Assembly: GCF_008042275.1 (NCBI RefSeq)
Contig: NZ_RDBK01000001.1
Location: forward strand, 162,668-202,182
DNA: 39,515 nucleotides
DNA from: Streptomyces sp. OR43
GTDB lineage: Bacteria > Actinomycetota > Actinomycetes > Streptomycetales > Streptomycetaceae
Direction of reading: 5' to 3'
In this document: positions 31,022 through 39,515 of the stretch, piece by piece
How the letters are laid out: each line of letters starts with the position of its first letter
Numbering within the stretch: the first letter of the stretch is position 1
Program-made: the position numbers and the translations under genes
Notes under the pieces: model-generated
Seen by the model: only the letters and a program-made list of their open reading frames with translations
What the model was told of the DNA's origin: nothing
Databases searched by the model: none

Positions 31022-31333
31022 ATGATTCCGGGAGAGATCCTGTACGCGGAGGGCTCCGTGCCGCTCAACGCGGGCCGGCCCGTCAGCCGCCTCACCGTCC
31101 TCAACGCGGCCGACCGGCCGGTTCAGGTGGGATCGCACTACCACTTCGCCGAGGCCAATCCCGGCCTCGAGTTCGATCGTGCGGCCGCGCGCGGACTGCG
31201 GCTGAACATCGCCGCCGGAACGGCCGTTCGCTTCGAGCCGGGCGTCCCCGTCGACATCGAACTCGTTCCGCTGGCCGGGCGGCGTATCGTCCCCGGCCTG
31301 CGCGGGCAGACCGGAGGTCCCCTCGATGGCTGA
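31022..31333 (+). CDS. ureB: Urease subunit beta
   Basis: A 103-residue beta subunit. It starts [20 protein letters not shown] and contains [20 protein letters not shown] and [19 protein letters not shown], all family hallmarks. It begins 13 bases after ureA stops, and its stop overlaps the ureC start by 8 bases. The beta and gamma subunits are structural parts of the alpha-beta-gamma trimer. Confidence 0.97.
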   Translation: MIPGEILYAEGSVPLNAGRPVSRLTVLNAADRPVQVGSHYHFAEANPGLEFDRAAARGLRLNIAAGTAVRFEPGVPVDIELVPLAGRRIVPGLRGQTGGPLDG

Positions 31334-33047
31334 GCTCCACCGTGCCGTGTACGCCGACCTGTTCGGCCCCACCGCCGGCGACCGGATCCGCCTGGCCGAC
31401 ACCGGTCTGCTCGTGGAGATCGAGGAGGACCGCTGCGGCGGACCCGGACTCGCGGGCGACGAGGCGGTGTTCGGCGGGGGCAAGGTGATCAGGGAGTCCA
31501 TGGGGCAGGCGCGCACCACCCGTGCCGAAGGAGCGCCGGACACCGTGATCACCGGCGCCGTCGTCATCGACCACTGGGGCATCGTCAAGGCGGACATCGG
31601 AATCCGAGACGGCCGGATCACCGGGATCGGCAAGGCCGGGAACCCGGACACGATGGACGGCGTCCATCCGGACCTCGTCATCGGCCCCGAGACCGAAATC
31701 ATCGCGGGCAACGGGAAGTTCCTCACCGCGGGCGCCATTGACGCCCATGTGCACTTCATCTCGCCGACCCTCGTCGACGAGGCCCTGTCCAGCGGCATCA
31801 CGACCCTGGTCGGCGGCGGAACCGGCCCGGCCGAAGGCACCAAGGCCACCACCATCACCCCGGGTCCCTGGCACCTGGCCAGGATGTTCGAGGCGCTGGA
31901 GGCGTACCCCGTCAACATCGGTCTGCTCGGCAAGGGCAACACGATGTCACGTGACGCCATGGAGTCCCAGCTGCGGGCCGGTGCACTCGGGTTCAAGATT
32001 CATGAGGACTGGGGCGCTACCCCCGCGGTCATCGACGCCTGCCTGGGTGTCTGCGAGGAGACCGGGGCCCAGCTCGCCATCCACACCGACACCCTCAACG
32101 AGGCCGGATTCGTCGCCGACACCCTGGCCGCCATCGCCGGGCGCACCATCCACGCCTATCACACCGAGGGCGCGGGCGGCGGGCACGCCCCCGACATCAT
32201 CAGCGTGGTCTCGGAGCCGTACGTCCTGCCCAGCTCGACCAATCCGACCCGGCCGCACACCGTCAACACCATCGAGGAACACCTCGACATGCTGATGGTC
32301 TGCCACCACCTCAACCCCGCCGTGCCGGAGGATCTGGCATTCGCCGAGTCACGGATCCGGCCCTCGACCATCGCGGCCGAGGACATCCTGCACGACCTCG
32401 GCGCCATCTCGATCATCTCCTCCGACTCCCAGGCCATGGGCCGCATCGGCGAGGTCGTGCTGCGCACCTGGCAGACCGCCCACGTGATGAAGAAGCGGCG
32501 AGGCGCACTGCCGGGCGACGGGCGGGCCGACAACCACCGGGTCCGTCGCTATGTCGCCAAATACACCATCAATCCGGCAGTGGCGCAGGGCCTCGACCGG
32601 GAGATCGGCTCCGTGGAGACGGGCAAGCTCGCGGACCTGGTCCTGTGGGAACCGGCCTTCTTCGGGGTCAAGCCGCAGACCGTCATCAAGGGCGGCCAGA
32701 TCGCGTACGCGCAGATGGGCGACGCCAACGCCTCCATTCCCACCCCCCAGCCCGTCCTGCCGCGCCCGATGTTCGGTGCGATCGGCAGGGCCCCGGCCGC
32801 CAACTCCTTCAACTTCGTCTCGGCAGCGGCGATCGAGGACGGGCTGCCGGAGCGGCTCGCCCTGGGAAAGCGGTTCGTGCCGATCACCAGTACCCGGGGC
32901 GTCACCAAGGCCGACATGCGGGAGAACGACGCGCTGCCCCGGGTCGACGTCGACCCGGACAGCTTCGCCGTGACCATCGACGGGGAGCCGGTCGAACCGG
33001 CGCCCGCCGCCGAACTCCCCATGGCCCAGCGCTATTTCCTCTTCTGA
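31326..33047 (+). CDS. ureC: Urease subunit alpha (catalytic)
   Basis: A 573-residue catalytic subunit with every active-site element visible. These are the nickel-binding DAHVHF at about residue 139, the carbamylated Lys in GFKIHEDWG at about 222, His motifs [10 protein letters not shown] at about 251 and [13 protein letters not shown] at about 278, the flap Cys and His in MVCHHLNP at about 325, and the Asp in SSDSQAMG at about 367. The length is normal for a three-subunit bacterial urease. ureB overlaps its start by 8 bases. Confidence 0.98.
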   Translation: MAELHRAVYADLFGPTAGDRIRLADTGLLVEIEEDRCGGPGLAGDEAVFGGGKVIRESMGQARTTRAEGAPDTVITGAVVIDHWGIVKADIGIRDGRITGIGKAGNPDTMDGVHPDLVIGPETEIIAGNGKFLTAGAIDAHVHFISPTLVDEALSSGITTLVGGGTGPAEGTKATTITPGPWHLARMFEALEAYPVNIGLLGKGNTMSRDAMESQLRAGALGFKIHEDWGATPAVIDACLGVCEETGAQLAIHTDTLNEAGFVADTLAAIAGRTIHAYHTEGAGGGHAPDIISVVSEPYVLPSSTNPTRPHTVNTIEEHLDMLMVCHHLNPAVPEDLAFAESRIRPSTIAAEDILHDLGAISIISSDSQAMGRIGEVVLRTWQTAHVMKKRRGALPGDGRADNHRVRRYVAKYTINPAVAQGLDREIGSVETGKLADLVLWEPAFFGVKPQTVIKGGQIAYAQMGDANASIPTPQPVLPRPMFGAIGRAPAANSFNFVSAAAIEDGLPERLALGKRFVPITSTRGVTKADMRENDALPRVDVDPDSFAVTIDGEPVEPAPAAELPMAQRYFLF

Positions 33048-33060
33048 GAACGGACCAGGG

Positions 33061-33723
33061 ATGAGCCGAGCCGCCCTCCTCGTCCTCTCCGACGGTCGCT
33101 TCCCCGCGGGGGGCCATGCCCACTCCGGCGGTGCCGAAGCGGCCGTCGTGGCAGGACGCATCCGCGACGCCGACGACCTCGCGGCGTTCTGCCGGGGCCG
33201 TCTGCACACCACCGGGCTCACCGCCGCGGCACTCGCCGCGGCGGCCGCCCACGGCCACGACCCGCTGGCCCTGGACGAGGCCGCCGACGCCCGTACGCCC
33301 TCACCGGCCCTGCGGGCGGTCGCCCGCAAGCTCGGCCGGCAGCTGATGCGGGCCGCCCGCGCGACCTGGCCGGGCGAGGAACTCGACGCGTTCGCGCTGG
33401 CCCGGCCACGCGGCGGCCACCAGCCCGTCGTGCTCGGCCTCACCGCGCGCTCGGCGGGGCTCGCCCCCGAGGACGCCGCACACTGCGCCGCGTACGAGAC
33501 GGTCGGCGGACCGGCCACCGCCGTCGTCCGGCTGCTCTCCCTCAACCCCTTCGATGCCACCGCCGTCCTGGCCGGGCTCGCCCCCGAGCTCGACCACGTC
33601 GCCGAGCTGGCCGCCGCAGCCGCACGCGGCCCCATCGGCGAACTTCCTTCCTTCTCCGCCCCGTTGCTCGACATCGCTGCCGAGGCCCATGCCGCACGCC
33701 CCGTCCGGCTCTTCGCCTCGTGA
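33061..33723 (+). CDS. ureF: Urease accessory protein UreF
   Basis: A 220-residue helical accessory protein of the UreDFG nickel-loading complex. The N-terminal [24 protein letters not shown] is the UreF signature, and the C-terminal [32 protein letters not shown] is typical. It starts 13 bases after ureC. UreF gates UreG GTP hydrolysis during urease activation. Confidence 0.95.
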   Translation: MSRAALLVLSDGRFPAGGHAHSGGAEAAVVAGRIRDADDLAAFCRGRLHTTGLTAAALAAAAAHGHDPLALDEAADARTPSPALRAVARKLGRQLMRAARATWPGEELDAFALARPRGGHQPVVLGLTARSAGLAPEDAAHCAAYETVGGPATAVVRLLSLNPFDATAVLAGLAPELDHVAELAAAAARGPIGELPSFSAPLLDIAAEAHAARPVRLFAS

Positions 33724-33772
33724 CCTCGCAGCGCCGAGACGTACGCCGCCCCAACAGCACAGGAGCCGCACC

Positions 33773-34450
33773 ATGCACCTCGATCACGCCCACGCCGGCC
33801 CGGCCGCACTCGGAGCGGACGCCGCACGCCCCGACGGCACCCGGCGGGCCCTGCGGATCGGCCTCGGCGGACCCGTCGGATCCGGCAAGACCGCGACCGT
33901 GGCAGCGCTCTGCCGGGCCCTGCGCGACCAGCTGTCCCTGGCCGTCGTCACCAATGACATCTACACGCGGGAGGACGCGGCGTTCCTGCTGCGCAACGCG
34001 GTGCTGCCGCCCGAGCGGATCCAGGCGGTCGAGACCGGCGCCTGCCCGCACACCGCCATCCGCGACGACATATCCGCCAACCTCGAAGCCGTCGAGGACC
34101 TGGAGGACACCGTGGGACCGCTCGACCTCATCCTCGTGGAGTCCGGCGGTGACAACCTCACGGCCACCTTCTCCAAGGGGCTCGTGGACGCCCAGATCTT
34201 CATCATCGACGTCGCCGGCGGCGACGACATCCCCCGCAAGGGCGGTCCCGGCGTCACCACGTCCGACCTGCTGGTGATCAACAAGACGGACCTGGCACCC
34301 TACGTCGGGTCCGACCTCGGCCGGATGGCCCACGACGCCGCACAGCAGCGCGGCGAACTGCCCGTCGCCTTCACCTCGCTCACCTCGGGCGAAGGTGTCG
34401 GACCCGTCGCGGACTGGGTACGGGGGCAGCTCGCCTCCTGGACCGCGTGA
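33773..34450 (+). CDS. ureG: Urease accessory GTPase UreG
   Basis: A 225-residue SIMIBI-class GTPase that delivers nickel. The P-loop is GPVGSGKT at residues 33-40, the metal-binding CPH is in [14 protein letters not shown], the Walker B-like motif is ESGGDNL, and the base motif is [11 protein letters not shown]. The ATG at 33773 follows AGGAG by 8 bases; an in-frame start at 33554 would lie in ureF. Upstream of the core it has only a short His-containing segment (HLDHAHAG), and no ureE gene is present. Confidence 0.97.
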   Translation: MHLDHAHAGPAALGADAARPDGTRRALRIGLGGPVGSGKTATVAALCRALRDQLSLAVVTNDIYTREDAAFLLRNAVLPPERIQAVETGACPHTAIRDDISANLEAVEDLEDTVGPLDLILVESGGDNLTATFSKGLVDAQIFIIDVAGGDDIPRKGGPGVTTSDLLVINKTDLAPYVGSDLGRMAHDAAQQRGELPVAFTSLTSGEGVGPVADWVRGQLASWTA

Positions 34451-35244
34451 GCGTCCGCGCCACCGCCCGCATCACCGCCGTACGCGACGCACGCGGCGCC
34501 ACCACGCTCCCCGTTCTGGAGAGTGACGGGCCGCTCGCACCGCGCCGGACGAGAGCCGTCCTTCCCGGGGCCGCACGCGTCACCGTCGTGGGCGCGATGA
34601 GCGCCCCGCTCGGCGGCGACCGGCTCGCCATCCAGGTACGGGCTGGGCAGGGCACCCGGCTCACCGTCGACTCCGCGGCGGCCACGGTCGCCCTCCCCGG
34701 GCCCGGGCCCGCACCGGCAGCGGCCGACTACGCCATCACGCTGAAGGCCGAGGAGGGTGCCGAGCTCCACTGGCTGCCCGAGCAGCTGATCTCCGCGCAC
34801 GGCAGCGAACTCCATATGACGACCGTGGCCGAACTCGCCCCCACCGCACGGCTGGTACTGCGCGAGGAACAGATCCTGGGCCGGCACGGCGAGACCACCG
34901 GAACGCTCCGGAGCCGGCTCACGGTCCACCGCGCCGGACGCCCGCTCCTCGATCAGCAACTGGCCTACGGGCCCGGCGCGCCCGGCGGCTGGGACGGCCC
35001 GGCCGTGCTCGGCGGCCACCGGGCCACCGGACAACTGCTCGTCGTGGACCCGGACTTCGGAGACCGGGGCCCGGAAACCCGGGTGCTGGGGGCCACGGCC
35101 GTGCTCACCCGGCTGGCGGGACCCGCCGTGCTCGTATCCGTACTCGCCGCCGACGCACGGGAGTTGCGCGCTGTACTGAACAAGGCGGCGGAGGAACTCG
35201 GGGCTGTCGCGCATGGCCGAACACCGGCTGCCGCGCATGGCTGA
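34447..35244 (+). CDS. ureD: Urease accessory protein UreD/UreH
   Basis: A 265-residue UreD/UreH-family chaperone that docks on apo-urease. Typical motifs are [53 protein letters not shown] and [14 protein letters not shown]. The GTG start overlaps the ureG stop (GTGA). The last eight residues arise from an imperfect 24-base tandem duplication at 35209-35256. It is the last gene of the urease operon. Confidence 0.95.
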   Translation: MSVRATARITAVRDARGATTLPVLESDGPLAPRRTRAVLPGAARVTVVGAMSAPLGGDRLAIQVRAGQGTRLTVDSAAATVALPGPGPAPAAADYAITLKAEEGAELHWLPEQLISAHGSELHMTTVAELAPTARLVLREEQILGRHGETTGTLRSRLTVHRAGRPLLDQQLAYGPGAPGGWDGPAVLGGHRATGQLLVVDPDFGDRGPETRVLGATAVLTRLAGPAVLVSVLAADARELRAVLNKAAEELGAVAHGRTPAAAHG

Positions 35245-35398
35245 ACACCGCTGGCAGGAGTCCGGTGTCCGGTTATCGATTCGGTAAAGAAGTGTGTGTG
35301 CGATCTGTCTCAGGCGGCTCACAGGCGACAGGATCCGCGGGAGGTACCTACTGAACCGCGCCGCACCTGAAGGCGCTTCACCATGGGGGAGGTTCCAC
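35245..35398. promoter_or_regulatory. Leader and presumed promoter of the aminopeptidase gene
   Basis: These 154 bases separate ureD from the secreted aminopeptidase. A short inverted repeat ACACCG/CGGTGT (about 35246-35269) could end urease transcription weakly. No clear promoter was picked, though the AT-rich part around 35272-35290 is a candidate. GGGGGAGG at 35385-35392 sets the TTG start at 35399. Confidence 0.4.
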
Positions 35399-36976
35399 TT
35401 GAGACGCACAGCAGCGTTCGGCTCAGCCGGCGCTCTGATCGCGGGCACGCTCATAGCGGGCGCGATAGCCGCACCGGCTGCCACCGCCGACGGCCGCCAC
35501 CACAACGGCTCCGAGGCGCGCGGCGTCCAGCTGGCCGCGGCACGCGCCGCCAGGGCCGGCATCGACTGGGCGGACTGCCCGGCCGACTGGGCCATCGCCG
35601 CGCCGATCCAGTGCGGATGGGTCACCGTCCCGCTCGACTACGCGCGGCCCGACGGCAAGCAGATCAAGATAGCCGTCGACCGGCACGTCAGCACCGGAAC
35701 CAGCGGTGAGCGCCAGGGCGCCCTGATCTACAACCCCGGCGGCCCCGGCGGCTCGGGCATGGCGTTCCCCAAGCGCATCGTCACCAAGAACCCGCTCTGG
35801 GCCAACGCGGCGAAGGCCTACGACTTCGTCGGCTTCGACCCCCGCGGCGTCGGCCACTCGGCGCCGATCTCCTGCGTCGACCCGCAGGAGTTCGTCAAGG
35901 CGCCCAAGGCCGACCCGGTGCCCGACACCGAGGCCGACAAGCGCGCCCAGCGCAAGCTCGCCGCCGAGTACGCGGACGGCTGCGCCGAACGCAGCGGCGA
36001 CATGCTGCCGCACATGACGACACCGAACACCGCACGCGACCTGGACGTCATCCGCGCCGCGCTCGGTGAGAAGAAGCTCAACTACCTGGGCGTCTCCTAC
36101 GGCACCTACCTGGGCGCGGTCTACGGCACCCTCTTCCCGTCCCACGTCCGCCGCATGGTCGTCGACAGTGTCGTCAACCCGGCGAAGGACAACATCTGGT
36201 ACCAGGCGAACCTCAACCAGGACATCGCCTTCCAGAAGCGCTGGGACGACTGGAAGGCCTGGGTCGCCGCCAACGACGCCACCTTCCACATCGGCACGAC
36301 GCCGCAGAAGGTCGAGCAGGAGTGGCTGAAGCTGCGCGCAGCCGCGAAGAAGAGCCCGATCGGCGGCGTCCTCGGCCCCGCCGAGCTCATCGGCTTCTTC
36401 CAGAGCGCCCCGTACTACGACTCCGCCTGGGCGCCCACCGCCCGGACCTGGAGCGCCTACCGGGCCGGTGACACCCAGGCACTGATCGACGCCGCCGCCC
36501 CCGACCTGTCGGACACGGCGGGCAACATCCGGTCCGAGAACAGCAACGCCGTGTACACCGCGGTCGAGTGCGCGGACGCCAAGTGGCCCACCAACTGGCG
36601 CACATGGGACCGCGACAACACCCGGCTGCACCAGGACCACCCGTTCATGACCTGGGCCAACGCCTGGATGAACCTGCCCTGCGCGACCTGGCAGGCCAAG
36701 CAGCAGACCCCGCTGAACGTGCGCACCGGCAAGGGGCTGCCGCCGGTGCTGATCGTGCAGTCCACACGTGACGCCGCCACTCCCTACGAGGGCGCCGTCG
36801 AACTGCACAAGCGCTTCAAGGGTTCGCGGCTCATCACCGAGGAGGGCGCCGGCTCGCACGGCGTCACCGGGCTGGTCAACTCCTGCATCAACGAGCGGGT
36901 GGACAGCTACCTGCTCACCGGGAAGACCGACCGGCGCGACGTGACGTGCGCCCCGCACGCCACGCCGAAGCCGTAG
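35399..36976 (+). CDS. tap: Secreted tripeptidyl aminopeptidase (Tap-like alpha/beta hydrolase)
   Basis: A 525-residue secreted serine peptidase of the S33 type, known in Streptomyces as Tap, which removes tripeptides from protein N-termini. A signal peptide opens it (RRTAAFGSAGALIAGTLIAGAIAAPAATA, cleavage near residue 31). The catalytic domain has NPGGPGGSG, the nucleophile elbow GVSYGTYLGA, the Asp motif QSTRDAATPYEGA and the His in GAGSHGVTG. A C-terminal S33 lid-type domain is present. The TTG at 35399 is preferred because GGGGGAGG lies 6 bases upstream and it gives a clean signal peptide; an ATG at 35294 would add 35 unlikely residues. Confidence 0.92.
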   Translation: MRRTAAFGSAGALIAGTLIAGAIAAPAATADGRHHNGSEARGVQLAAARAARAGIDWADCPADWAIAAPIQCGWVTVPLDYARPDGKQIKIAVDRHVSTGTSGERQGALIYNPGGPGGSGMAFPKRIVTKNPLWANAAKAYDFVGFDPRGVGHSAPISCVDPQEFVKAPKADPVPDTEADKRAQRKLAAEYADGCAERSGDMLPHMTTPNTARDLDVIRAALGEKKLNYLGVSYGTYLGAVYGTLFPSHVRRMVVDSVVNPAKDNIWYQANLNQDIAFQKRWDDWKAWVAANDATFHIGTTPQKVEQEWLKLRAAAKKSPIGGVLGPAELIGFFQSAPYYDSAWAPTARTWSAYRAGDTQALIDAAAPDLSDTAGNIRSENSNAVYTAVECADAKWPTNWRTWDRDNTRLHQDHPFMTWANAWMNLPCATWQAKQQTPLNVRTGKGLPPVLIVQSTRDAATPYEGAVELHKRFKGSRLITEEGAGSHGVTGLVNSCINERVDSYLLTGKTDRRDVTCAPHATPKP

Positions 36977-36985
36977 CACCCGAGT

Positions 36986-37030
36986 GACAGGGACGGGCCG
37001 CCGGTAACCCACCGGCGGCCCGTCGCTGTC
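36986..37030. terminator. Strong bidirectional terminator after tap
   Basis: GACGGGCCGCCGGT (36992-37005) pairs perfectly with 37011-37024 around an AACCC loop, and outer GACAG/CTGTC extend it. It lies 9 bases past the tap stop and 12 bases before the convergent epimerase gene. Confidence 0.9.
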
Positions 37031-37042
37031 GCCGCGCCCGGC

Positions 37043-38092
37043 TCACACCTCCCGGTCGTACCGCTCCAGCCAGGCATCCTCTGCCGCGTAGTCGAAGAGG
37101 CCGGTCCCGTAGGTGCGCACCATCGCCGGATACGCGTCCGTCCAGTCACGGCCCGCCAGCTGCCCGGCGATCCACTCGACCGTCTCCGGCAGCGACTCGG
37201 CATAGCCCGTCACCGCCCGGTAGCCGAGCTCCCGCTCCGCGGCGCTCATGTCGTACACGACGGGATGGGGAGTGCTCCAGGGCGTGTCGCCCACGCCTTC
37301 CGGTGTGGCAGCCCCCGGCATCAGTACGGTCTGCGCGCTCCGGCCCAGCACCGCGTCCACCGCCTCACCGATCTCGGCGACCGTCGGCGCCTGCGGATCG
37401 GCGGCGTTGAGCACCCGCGAGCCCGGCTGCAGAGCGGCGAGACGGATCAGCTCCGCCACATTGGACGCATGGACGGGATGGAATCGCGAGGTTCCCCCGT
37501 AGGCCAGGACCCGCCGCGTACGGCCGTCCAGGGCCCGCTTCACGAAATAGAGCTCCCGCGGTGAGCGGCAGTACGGGCCGTGGACCGCGCCCGCCCGCAA
37601 CAGCGTGACCGGCAGCGAGTCACCCGCCGCCAGCAGGTCCCGCTCCAGCCGGATCTTCCGCGTCGCATAGGTGGCCCCGCCCGGTGCGACCGTGGCCTGC
37701 GACTCCGCAACCGGCACCGGGTAGCGAGGCGCCCCGTCCGGCTCACCCTGGGTATCGAAACTCCTGCCTCGGCCGTCCTCGTACACCGCACCGCTGGAGA
37801 TCACCACCGCGGAGCCGACCCGGTCCGCGAGCGCCGTCAGCTGACGGGCGTGCCGCTCGCCGTACGCCACCATGTCCACCAGCACGTCACAGCCGTCGCC
37901 GAGCGCCGCGGCGAGCGCGCCGTCCTCGTCGCGGTCCAGCGCGGCCGTCCGGACGTCCTCGTGCCGGCTCGTGTCACGGCCACCACCGCGCGAGGCGGCG
38001 GTGACGTCCCAGCCGTCCTCGACGAGCGAGCGCACCGCGGCCCGTCCGATCTGACCCGTCGCTCCCAGTACCCATGCGTGTCCTTTGCCCAT
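37043..38092 (-). CDS. NAD-dependent epimerase/reductase-like protein
   Basis: A 349-residue extended short-chain dehydrogenase/reductase. The nucleotide-binding motif is VLGATGQIGRAAVRSL at residues 8-23, the second segment is VVISSGAVYED, and a conserved ATRKIRLERDLL holds the Lys. The usual YxxxK catalytic Tyr is replaced by Ala-Thr in this region (YATRK), so catalysis may differ. The start is MGKGHAWVLGATG at 38092, with no ribosome binding site but TAGCGT 7 bases upstream, suggesting a leaderless message. Role unknown; isoflavone-reductase-like or RNA-binding relatives (CSP41 type) are possible. Confidence 0.82.
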   Translation of the reverse strand: MGKGHAWVLGATGQIGRAAVRSLVEDGWDVTAASRGGGRDTSRHEDVRTAALDRDEDGALAAALGDGCDVLVDMVAYGERHARQLTALADRVGSAVVISSGAVYEDGRGRSFDTQGEPDGAPRYPVPVAESQATVAPGGATYATRKIRLERDLLAAGDSLPVTLLRAGAVHGPYCRSPRELYFVKRALDGRTRRVLAYGGTSRFHPVHASNVAELIRLAALQPGSRVLNAADPQAPTVAEIGEAVDAVLGRSAQTVLMPGAATPEGVGDTPWSTPHPVVYDMSAAERELGYRAVTGYAESLPETVEWIAGQLAGRDWTDAYPAMVRTYGTGLFDYAAEDAWLERYDREV

Positions 38093-38105
38093 GCACCGCA
38101 CGCTA
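38093..38105 (-). promoter_or_regulatory. Putative leaderless -10 of the epimerase gene
   Basis: On the minus strand TAGCGT (38105-38100) is followed by 7 bases and then the ATG at 38092. No Shine-Dalgarno sequence is present and the -35 is poor. Confidence 0.4.
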
Positions 38106-38157
38106 GGGGCTCTGCGGGCGCCCGGACCAGCGAGGTTCACCGAGCGCGAATCCGCTG

Positions 38158-38871
38158 TCAGCGTCGCCGTTTGGGGAACCTTCCGGCGCCTTCGGCCTGT
38201 TCGGCCGCCTTCACCTTGGCCGCGTACTCGTCGACGTACTCCTGACCGGAGAGACCGAGGATCGCGTACATGATCTCGTCCGTCACCGCCCGGATCGCCG
38301 CCTTCTCGTTCTCCAGGCCGGCGTAGCGGGAGAAGTCCAGCGGTTCGCCGAAGCGGATGGTGACCTGCTTGATGCGCGGGACGACCTTCCCGGGCGGCTG
38401 GATCTCGAACGTGCCGACCATCGCGCACGGCACCACCGGGACCTGTGCCCGGATGGCCATCACGGCCACACCGACCTTGCCCTTGTAGAGCCGCCCGTCG
38501 TGCGAACGGGTGCCCTCCGGGTAGATGCCGAGCAGCTCACCCCTGGCCAGCACTCCGAGCCCTTCGCGGATCGCCGCCTGCCCCGCTTCCTTTCCCGACC
38601 GGTCCACCGGGATCTGGCCGATGCTGTGGAAGAACGCCGCGGTCAGCCGGCCCTTCAGACCGGGCCCGGTGAAGTACTCCGCCTTCGCGAGGAAGGTAAC
38701 CCTCCGCTTGATGATCGCCGGCATCAGGAAGTGGTCGGAGAAGGACAGATGGTTGCCGGCGATGATCGCCGCGCCGTCCGCGGGAATGTTCTCCATCCCC
38801 TTGACGACGGGGCGGAAGAACAACCGCAGCAGCGGCCCCAGGACGACGTACTTGAGTACGTAATAGAACAC
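38158..38871 (-). CDS. 1-acyl-sn-glycerol-3-phosphate acyltransferase (PlsC family)
   Basis: A 237-residue membrane-associated acyltransferase that would add the second acyl chain in phosphatidic acid synthesis. Block I is NHLSFSD (HX4D), block II-III includes QIPVDRSG and GIYPEGTRSHDG with the EGTR motif, and block IV is VPVVPCAMVGT. The N-terminal hydrophobic segment FYYVLKYVVLGPLLRLFF anchors it. The GTG at 38871 is chosen because GGAG lies 7 bases before it and family homology begins there. It is the same strand as the epimerase, 65 bases apart, possibly cotranscribed. Confidence 0.9.
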   Translation of the reverse strand: MFYYVLKYVVLGPLLRLFFRPVVKGMENIPADGAAIIAGNHLSFSDHFLMPAIIKRRVTFLAKAEYFTGPGLKGRLTAAFFHSIGQIPVDRSGKEAGQAAIREGLGVLARGELLGIYPEGTRSHDGRLYKGKVGVAVMAIRAQVPVVPCAMVGTFEIQPPGKVVPRIKQVTIRFGEPLDFSRYAGLENEKAAIRAVTDEIMYAILGLSGQEYVDEYAAKVKAAEQAEGAGRFPKRRR

Positions 38872-39031
38872 GGGCGGCTCCAAGCTCTGCCGGATGGGCT
38901 CCGGGGCTGCGTTTTCCCAGGTCAGCGGATACCTCTGGGGGAACAGCCTAGGGCCGACCGGTGATTCCCGTAACCGTCCGCGACCGTGCGGGCCTGAAGT
39001 CGCACGCATGGGCGCAGATCCGGATGGCTCA

Positions 39032-39056
39032 AGGGCACGGGAGCCCGGGTTGCCCT
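39032..39056 (-). terminator. Terminator after the substrate-binding protein gene
   Basis: AGGGCA and TGCCCT pair, with CGGG and CCCG inside. It lies 18 bases past the stop of the minus-strand gene that begins outside the window. Confidence 0.5.
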
Positions 39057-39074
39057 GCCCCGGGCCGGGGCGGC

Positions 39075-39515
39075 TCAGGGACAGTACTGCGGTGCCTGGT
39101 CGAGGTTGTTCTTCGTGACGAGGACCAGGGGAACGGAGTCGATCCGGGCAGCCTTCTTCCCGGCGAGCAGCGCCAGGGTGTTCCTGACGGCCAGGGTCCC
39201 GTTCGCCAGAGGGGAGTTGGTGACCGTGGCGGACAACTGCCCGCTCCTGATCGCGGCCAGGCCCTTGTCGGTTCCGTTCACCGTGACGATCGCGACCGCC
39301 TGCGCCCCGGCCGCGTCGAAGGCCTTGCGCACCGCGAAGGCCATCTCCTCGTTGGCGACGAACGCGTAGTCCAGACCCGGGTGTTCCCGGATCATGGTGG
39401 CTGCGACGGCCGACGCCTGCACCGGGTCGAACATGCCGGGCCGACTGGCCACGATCTCGGCGTTGCCGGGCAGCGCGGCGGTGAAACCCGAGACGAGCAG
39501 GTCGGAGGCCGCGCC
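39075..39515 (-). CDS. Sugar ABC transporter substrate-binding protein, C-terminal fragment
   Basis: The last 146 residues of a periplasmic-binding-protein-like solute receptor (RbsB-type, Peripla_BP_4). The gene runs off the right edge of the window and is open to the last base. Typical features are DYAFVANEEMAFAVRKAFDAAGA, the VNGTDKGLAAIRSGQLSATV region and the final LVTKNNLDQAPQYCP. The N-terminal lipobox lies beyond the edge. The ABC permease and ATPase genes are probably outside the window. The ligand is probably a sugar such as ribose, xylose or an autoinducer-2-like compound. Confidence 0.85.
   Translation of the reverse strand, partial: GAASDLLVSGFTAALPGNAEIVASRPGMFDPVQASAVAATMIREHPGLDYAFVANEEMAFAVRKAFDAAGAQAVAIVTVNGTDKGLAAIRSGQLSATVTNSPLANGTLAVRNTLALLAGKKAARIDSVPLVLVTKNNLDQAPQYCP

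Noticed and set aside
32349..33827. A 492-codon minus-strand frame opposite ureC and ureF
   Set aside because: Urease genes on the plus strand explain this DNA; the frame has low-complexity composition.

Overview
The window is about 39.5 kb of high-GC actinobacterial DNA and almost certainly comes from a Streptomyces chromosome. The evidence is strong G/C bias at third codon positions, many GTG and TTG starts, GGAGG-type ribosome binding sites, a WhiJ-type XRE/DUF397/ATPase trio, a Tap-type secreted tripeptidyl aminopeptidase, a ureABCFGD cluster and an actinomycete c-di-AMP riboswitch. I see no rRNA, tRNA, CRISPR, insertion sequence or phage gene. The content is ordinary core or near-core chromosome with small accessory modules.

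Layout. 0.1-3.2 kb: an EamA-type permease whose 3' end overlaps a convergent alpha/beta hydrolase, a 0.5 kb non-coding stretch, then a DasR-like GntR regulator behind a dre-like palindrome. 3.3-8.2 kb: a ROK-family regulator, a LuxR-type response regulator and histidine kinase pair, and a divergent two-gene ABC exporter. 8.4-14.6 kb: a hypothetical gene, a striking microsatellite tract, mug and purB, an SGNH hydrolase with a palindrome at its start, and two overlapping CNNM/CorC-type membrane genes. 14.8-17.7 kb: a GNAT acetyltransferase, a short tandem-repeat block, a cytochrome P450, and an RHH antitoxin with a Fic/Doc-like partner. 17.7-23.0 kb: a methyltransferase and biotin synthesis genes (bioB-bioA-bioD divergent from bioF). 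23.0-26.4 kb: the DUF397, XRE-DUF5753 and anti-sigma-like ATPase trio, then a divergent LysR/LysE pair.

26.5-28.8 kb: a secreted NlpC/P60 hydrolase under a ydaO-type riboswitch, then a ClpP paralogue whose catalytic Ser and His are both replaced, operonic with a small unknown protein and divergent from an orphan Phd/YefM-type antitoxin. 28.8-30.6 kb: a DUF3533-like membrane protein divergent from its probable TetR repressor. 30.7-37.0 kb: ureA-ureB-ureC-ureF-ureG-ureD in one tight run behind a near-perfect palindrome that overlaps the promoter, then the tripeptidyl aminopeptidase. 37.0-39.5 kb: an NAD-dependent epimerase/reductase, a PlsC-type acyltransferase and the C-terminal part of a sugar-type substrate-binding protein cut by the window edge.

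The most unusual signals are the apparently dead ClpP beside an orphan antitoxin, the perfect 36-bp palindrome inside bioF, the ure promoter palindrome, the dre-like operator, the Cys/His tail of BioB, the degenerate Fic motif, and the adjoining hexamer and heptamer microsatellites. At least five genes (eamA, the RHH gene, the phd-like gene, tetR and the epimerase) have a -10-like hexamer 6-7 bases before the start codon and may be leaderless. All functional statements rest on motif reading; no database search was possible.
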